In this document: positions 62,565-64,000 of the stretch, piece after piece
How positions within the stretch are numbered: the stretch's first letter is position 1
Layout: each line of letters starts with the position of its first letter
NCBI GenBank assembly: GCA_045124055.1
Contig: JBGVKZ010000038.1
Location: 14,030-78,029 of the forward strand
Reading direction: 5' to 3'
Length of the DNA: 64,000 bases
From: CALZKI01 sp045124055
GTDB taxonomy: Bacteria > Bacillota > Clostridia > Lachnospirales > Lachnospiraceae
Notes under the pieces: generated by a model
Seen by the model: only the letters and a program-made list of their open reading frames with translations
What the model was told of the DNA's origin: nothing
The model's database searches: none
Made by a program: the position numbers and the translations under genes

Positions 62565-63857
62565 ATGAAACAGGATATGATTGTGATTCTTGATATGGGT
62601 AGTACTGAAAATACTGTGCTTGCCCGCCAGATTCGTGATATGGGAGTTTACAGTGAAATTCACCCACACGATATTACGGTAGAAGGATTAAAAGCCCTCA
62701 ACAATGTAAAGGGTATTATCTTAAACGGCGGTGAAAATCGTATCGTTGATGGTGCGGCTGTGGAAGTGTGTGATTGCATTTATGAAGCAGGTTATCCGGT
62801 TATGGCGATTGACCACCCAACAGCAAAATGTGAAGAAACATATGAGTCAATGCCGTCAGAAGATATCGTGAAAAAATTCGTTTTTGAAACTTGTCAGGCA
62901 GAAGCAAACTGGAATATGAAAAACTTCGTAGCAGACCAGATCGAATTAGTTCGTAAACAGGTTGGTGACAAGAAAGTTCTTCTTGCACTTTCAGGTGGTG
63001 TTGACTCATCTGTAGTTGCTGCATTATTAATTAAGGCAATTGGTAAACAGCTTACATGTGTACATGTAAACCATGGTCTTATGCGTAAAAATGAATCTGA
63101 AAACGTAGTAGAAGTATTCGGAAAACAGTTAGACGCAAACTTAGTATATGTAGATGCAACCGATAGATTCTTAGATAAACTTGCTGGTGTTGCTGATCCG
63201 GAAGAAAAACGTAAAATCATCGGTAGCGAATTCATTCGTGTATTCGAAGAAGAAGCTCGTAAATTAGAAGGTATCGAATTCCTTGGTCAGGGTACAATCT
63301 ACCCAGACATCATCGAAAGCGGTACAAAGACTGCAAAAGTGGTTAAATCTCACCACAACGTAGGCGGTCTTCCAGAAGACTTACAGTTTGCATTAGTTGA
63401 ACCACTTGCACAGCTCTTCAAAGATGAAGTTCGTGCTTGCGGTGTTGAACTTGGCTTACCAGCTGAAATGGTATATCGTCAGCCATTCCCAGGTCCAGGA
63501 CTTGGTGTAAGATGTCTTGGCGCAATCACAAGAGAAAGATTAGAAGCTCTTCGTGAATCAGATGCAATTCTTCGTGAAGAATTTGCAAAATACGGCTTAG
63601 ACAAGAAAGTATGGCAGTACTTTACAGTAGTACCAGATTTCAAAGCTGTAGGTGTAAGAAATCATGAAAGAAGCATGGGTTACATGGTAGTTATCCGTGC
63701 CGTAAATACAATCGATGCAATGACAGCTTCTATCGAAAGAATCGATTATGATATTTTAGAAAAGATTTGTCAGAGAATCACAGATGAAGTAACAAGCGTA
63801 AGTAGAGTATGTTATGAAATTACTCCAAAGCCTGTTGCTACGATTGAATTTGAGTAG
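62565..63857 (+). CDS. guaA: GMP synthase with a reduced glutaminase domain
   Basis: A 430-residue protein; the usual bacterial GuaA is about 510-525. The ATP-pyrophosphatase part is complete (LALSGGVDSSVVAALL, KSHHNVGGLPED, RQPFPGPGLGVR, C-terminal TPKPVATIEFE). It converts XMP to GMP. The N-terminal glutaminase domain begins normally (MIVILDMGSTENTVLARQ, GIILNGGENR), but the nucleophile motif GICYG is replaced by MAIDHPTAKCEE (about residues 80-91). The following ~80 residues with the catalytic His and Glu are missing, and the frame rejoins at KKFVFETC. It should depend on ammonia or a separate glutaminase. AAAGGAG precedes the ATG. Confidence 0.95.
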   Translation: MKQDMIVILDMGSTENTVLARQIRDMGVYSEIHPHDITVEGLKALNNVKGIILNGGENRIVDGAAVEVCDCIYEAGYPVMAIDHPTAKCEETYESMPSEDIVKKFVFETCQAEANWNMKNFVADQIELVRKQVGDKKVLLALSGGVDSSVVAALLIKAIGKQLTCVHVNHGLMRKNESENVVEVFGKQLDANLVYVDATDRFLDKLAGVADPEEKRKIIGSEFIRVFEEEARKLEGIEFLGQGTIYPDIIESGTKTAKVVKSHHNVGGLPEDLQFALVEPLAQLFKDEVRACGVELGLPAEMVYRQPFPGPGLGVRCLGAITRERLEALRESDAILREEFAKYGLDKKVWQYFTVVPDFKAVGVRNHERSMGYMVVIRAVNTIDAMTASIERIDYDILEKICQRITDEVTSVSRVCYEITPKPVATIEFE

Positions 63858-63905
63858 GAGAAAAAGTCTGAAAATCCTTGATTTTGCTGGGCTTTTCAAA
63901 CGCGT

Positions 63906-63948
63906 GGTTGCAAATTGGTTGCAAAATTCTGTACTCAATTTGTACTCA
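63906..63948. repeat. Tandem direct repeats just after guaA, possible integration-site arms
   Basis: GGTTGCAAATT (63906-63916) repeats as GGTTGCAAAATT (63917-63928), followed by TGTACTCA at 63930-63937 and 63941-63948. Both pairs are 11 bases apart. The 3' end of guaA is a known integration site for mobile elements; the rest lies beyond the window. Confidence 0.4.
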
Positions 63949-63971
63949 GAATAATTTAAGTCTATATTATG

Positions 63972-64000
63972 AATGCCGCAGAAAATTCTGCGGCATTTGT
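63972..64000 (+). terminator. Terminator-like hairpin at the window end
   Basis: A 12-bp stem AATGCCGCAGAA / TTCTGCGGCATT (63972-63983 and 63986-63997); the following T-run is cut by the window edge. Confidence 0.75.

Noticed and set aside
62397..62669. N-terminal extension of ThiN overlapping guaA
   Set aside because: It crosses the guaA leader and start on the opposite strand; ThiN begins at the ATG at 62396.

Overview
The window looks like chromosome of a low-GC, spore-forming, strictly anaerobic Firmicute, most likely a gut Lachnospiraceae (inferred from gene families, not from a database search). The signs are a class III anaerobic ribonucleotide reductase, the spoIIAA-spoIIAB-sigF operon, a Val T-box leader, PadR-DUF1700-DUF4097 and XRE-DUF3169 modules, many lipoproteins, and a starch/maltodextrin system. 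I see no insertion sequence, rRNA, CRISPR array or complete prophage. Three tRNA genes (Trp, Met, Val) lie on the minus strand.

Layout. 1-9.6 kb: the 3' end of a membrane-anchored, pullulanase-like surface protein, an E2-like acyltransferase homologue, a PadR-DUF1700-DUF4097 envelope operon, a GH31 alpha-glucosidase and a large lipoprotein with a cytoplasmic zinc ribbon. 9.6-17.2 kb: T-box-controlled valS, folC with a 50-residue overlapping gene, a zinc-ribbon/TPR membrane protein, then spoIIAA-spoIIAB-sigF. 17.2-24.5 kb: a PHP phosphatase and a chemoreceptor with an odd Lys/Ala-rich tail (both minus), a TPR lipoprotein and an nrdD-redoxin fusion. 24.5-36.3 kb: a long plus-strand run with an M29 aminopeptidase, purE-purM-purN-purD, an SH3 membrane protein, clpC, a small conserved gene and radA. 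36.3-42.1 kb: tRNA-Trp and a maltodextrin ABC transporter with a secreted GH13 amylase. 42.1-52.9 kb: a HAD phosphatase, a 757-residue orphan with a cNMP-binding-like N-terminus, a TetR regulator, purL, queH and argS. 52.9-56.7 kb is the most unusual stretch: a small radical SAM enzyme next to a Cys-rich mini-protein with an internal lipobox, a stand-alone Spo0A-type DNA-binding domain on the opposite strand, and two lipoproteins. 56.9-64 kb: tRNA-Met/Val, an XRE-DUF3169-CPBP cassette behind three evenly spaced operators, a formate/nitrite channel, a zinc-ribbon membrane protein, thiN, and a guaA whose glutaminase domain has lost its catalytic part. Integration-site-like repeats follow guaA.

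The carbohydrate genes make a coherent path: surface pullulanase and GH13 amylase cut alpha-glucans outside, the ABC transporter imports maltodextrins, and the GH31 enzyme trims them inside. No transporter ATPase is encoded here, so a shared MsmK-type ATPase elsewhere is probable. Purine synthesis is scattered (purEMND, purL, guaA). The best candidates for an undescribed system are the radical SAM/Cys-rich mini-protein pair with the neighbouring orphan Spo0A-like regulator (53.1-54.9 kb), followed by the XRE cassette and the reduced GuaA.
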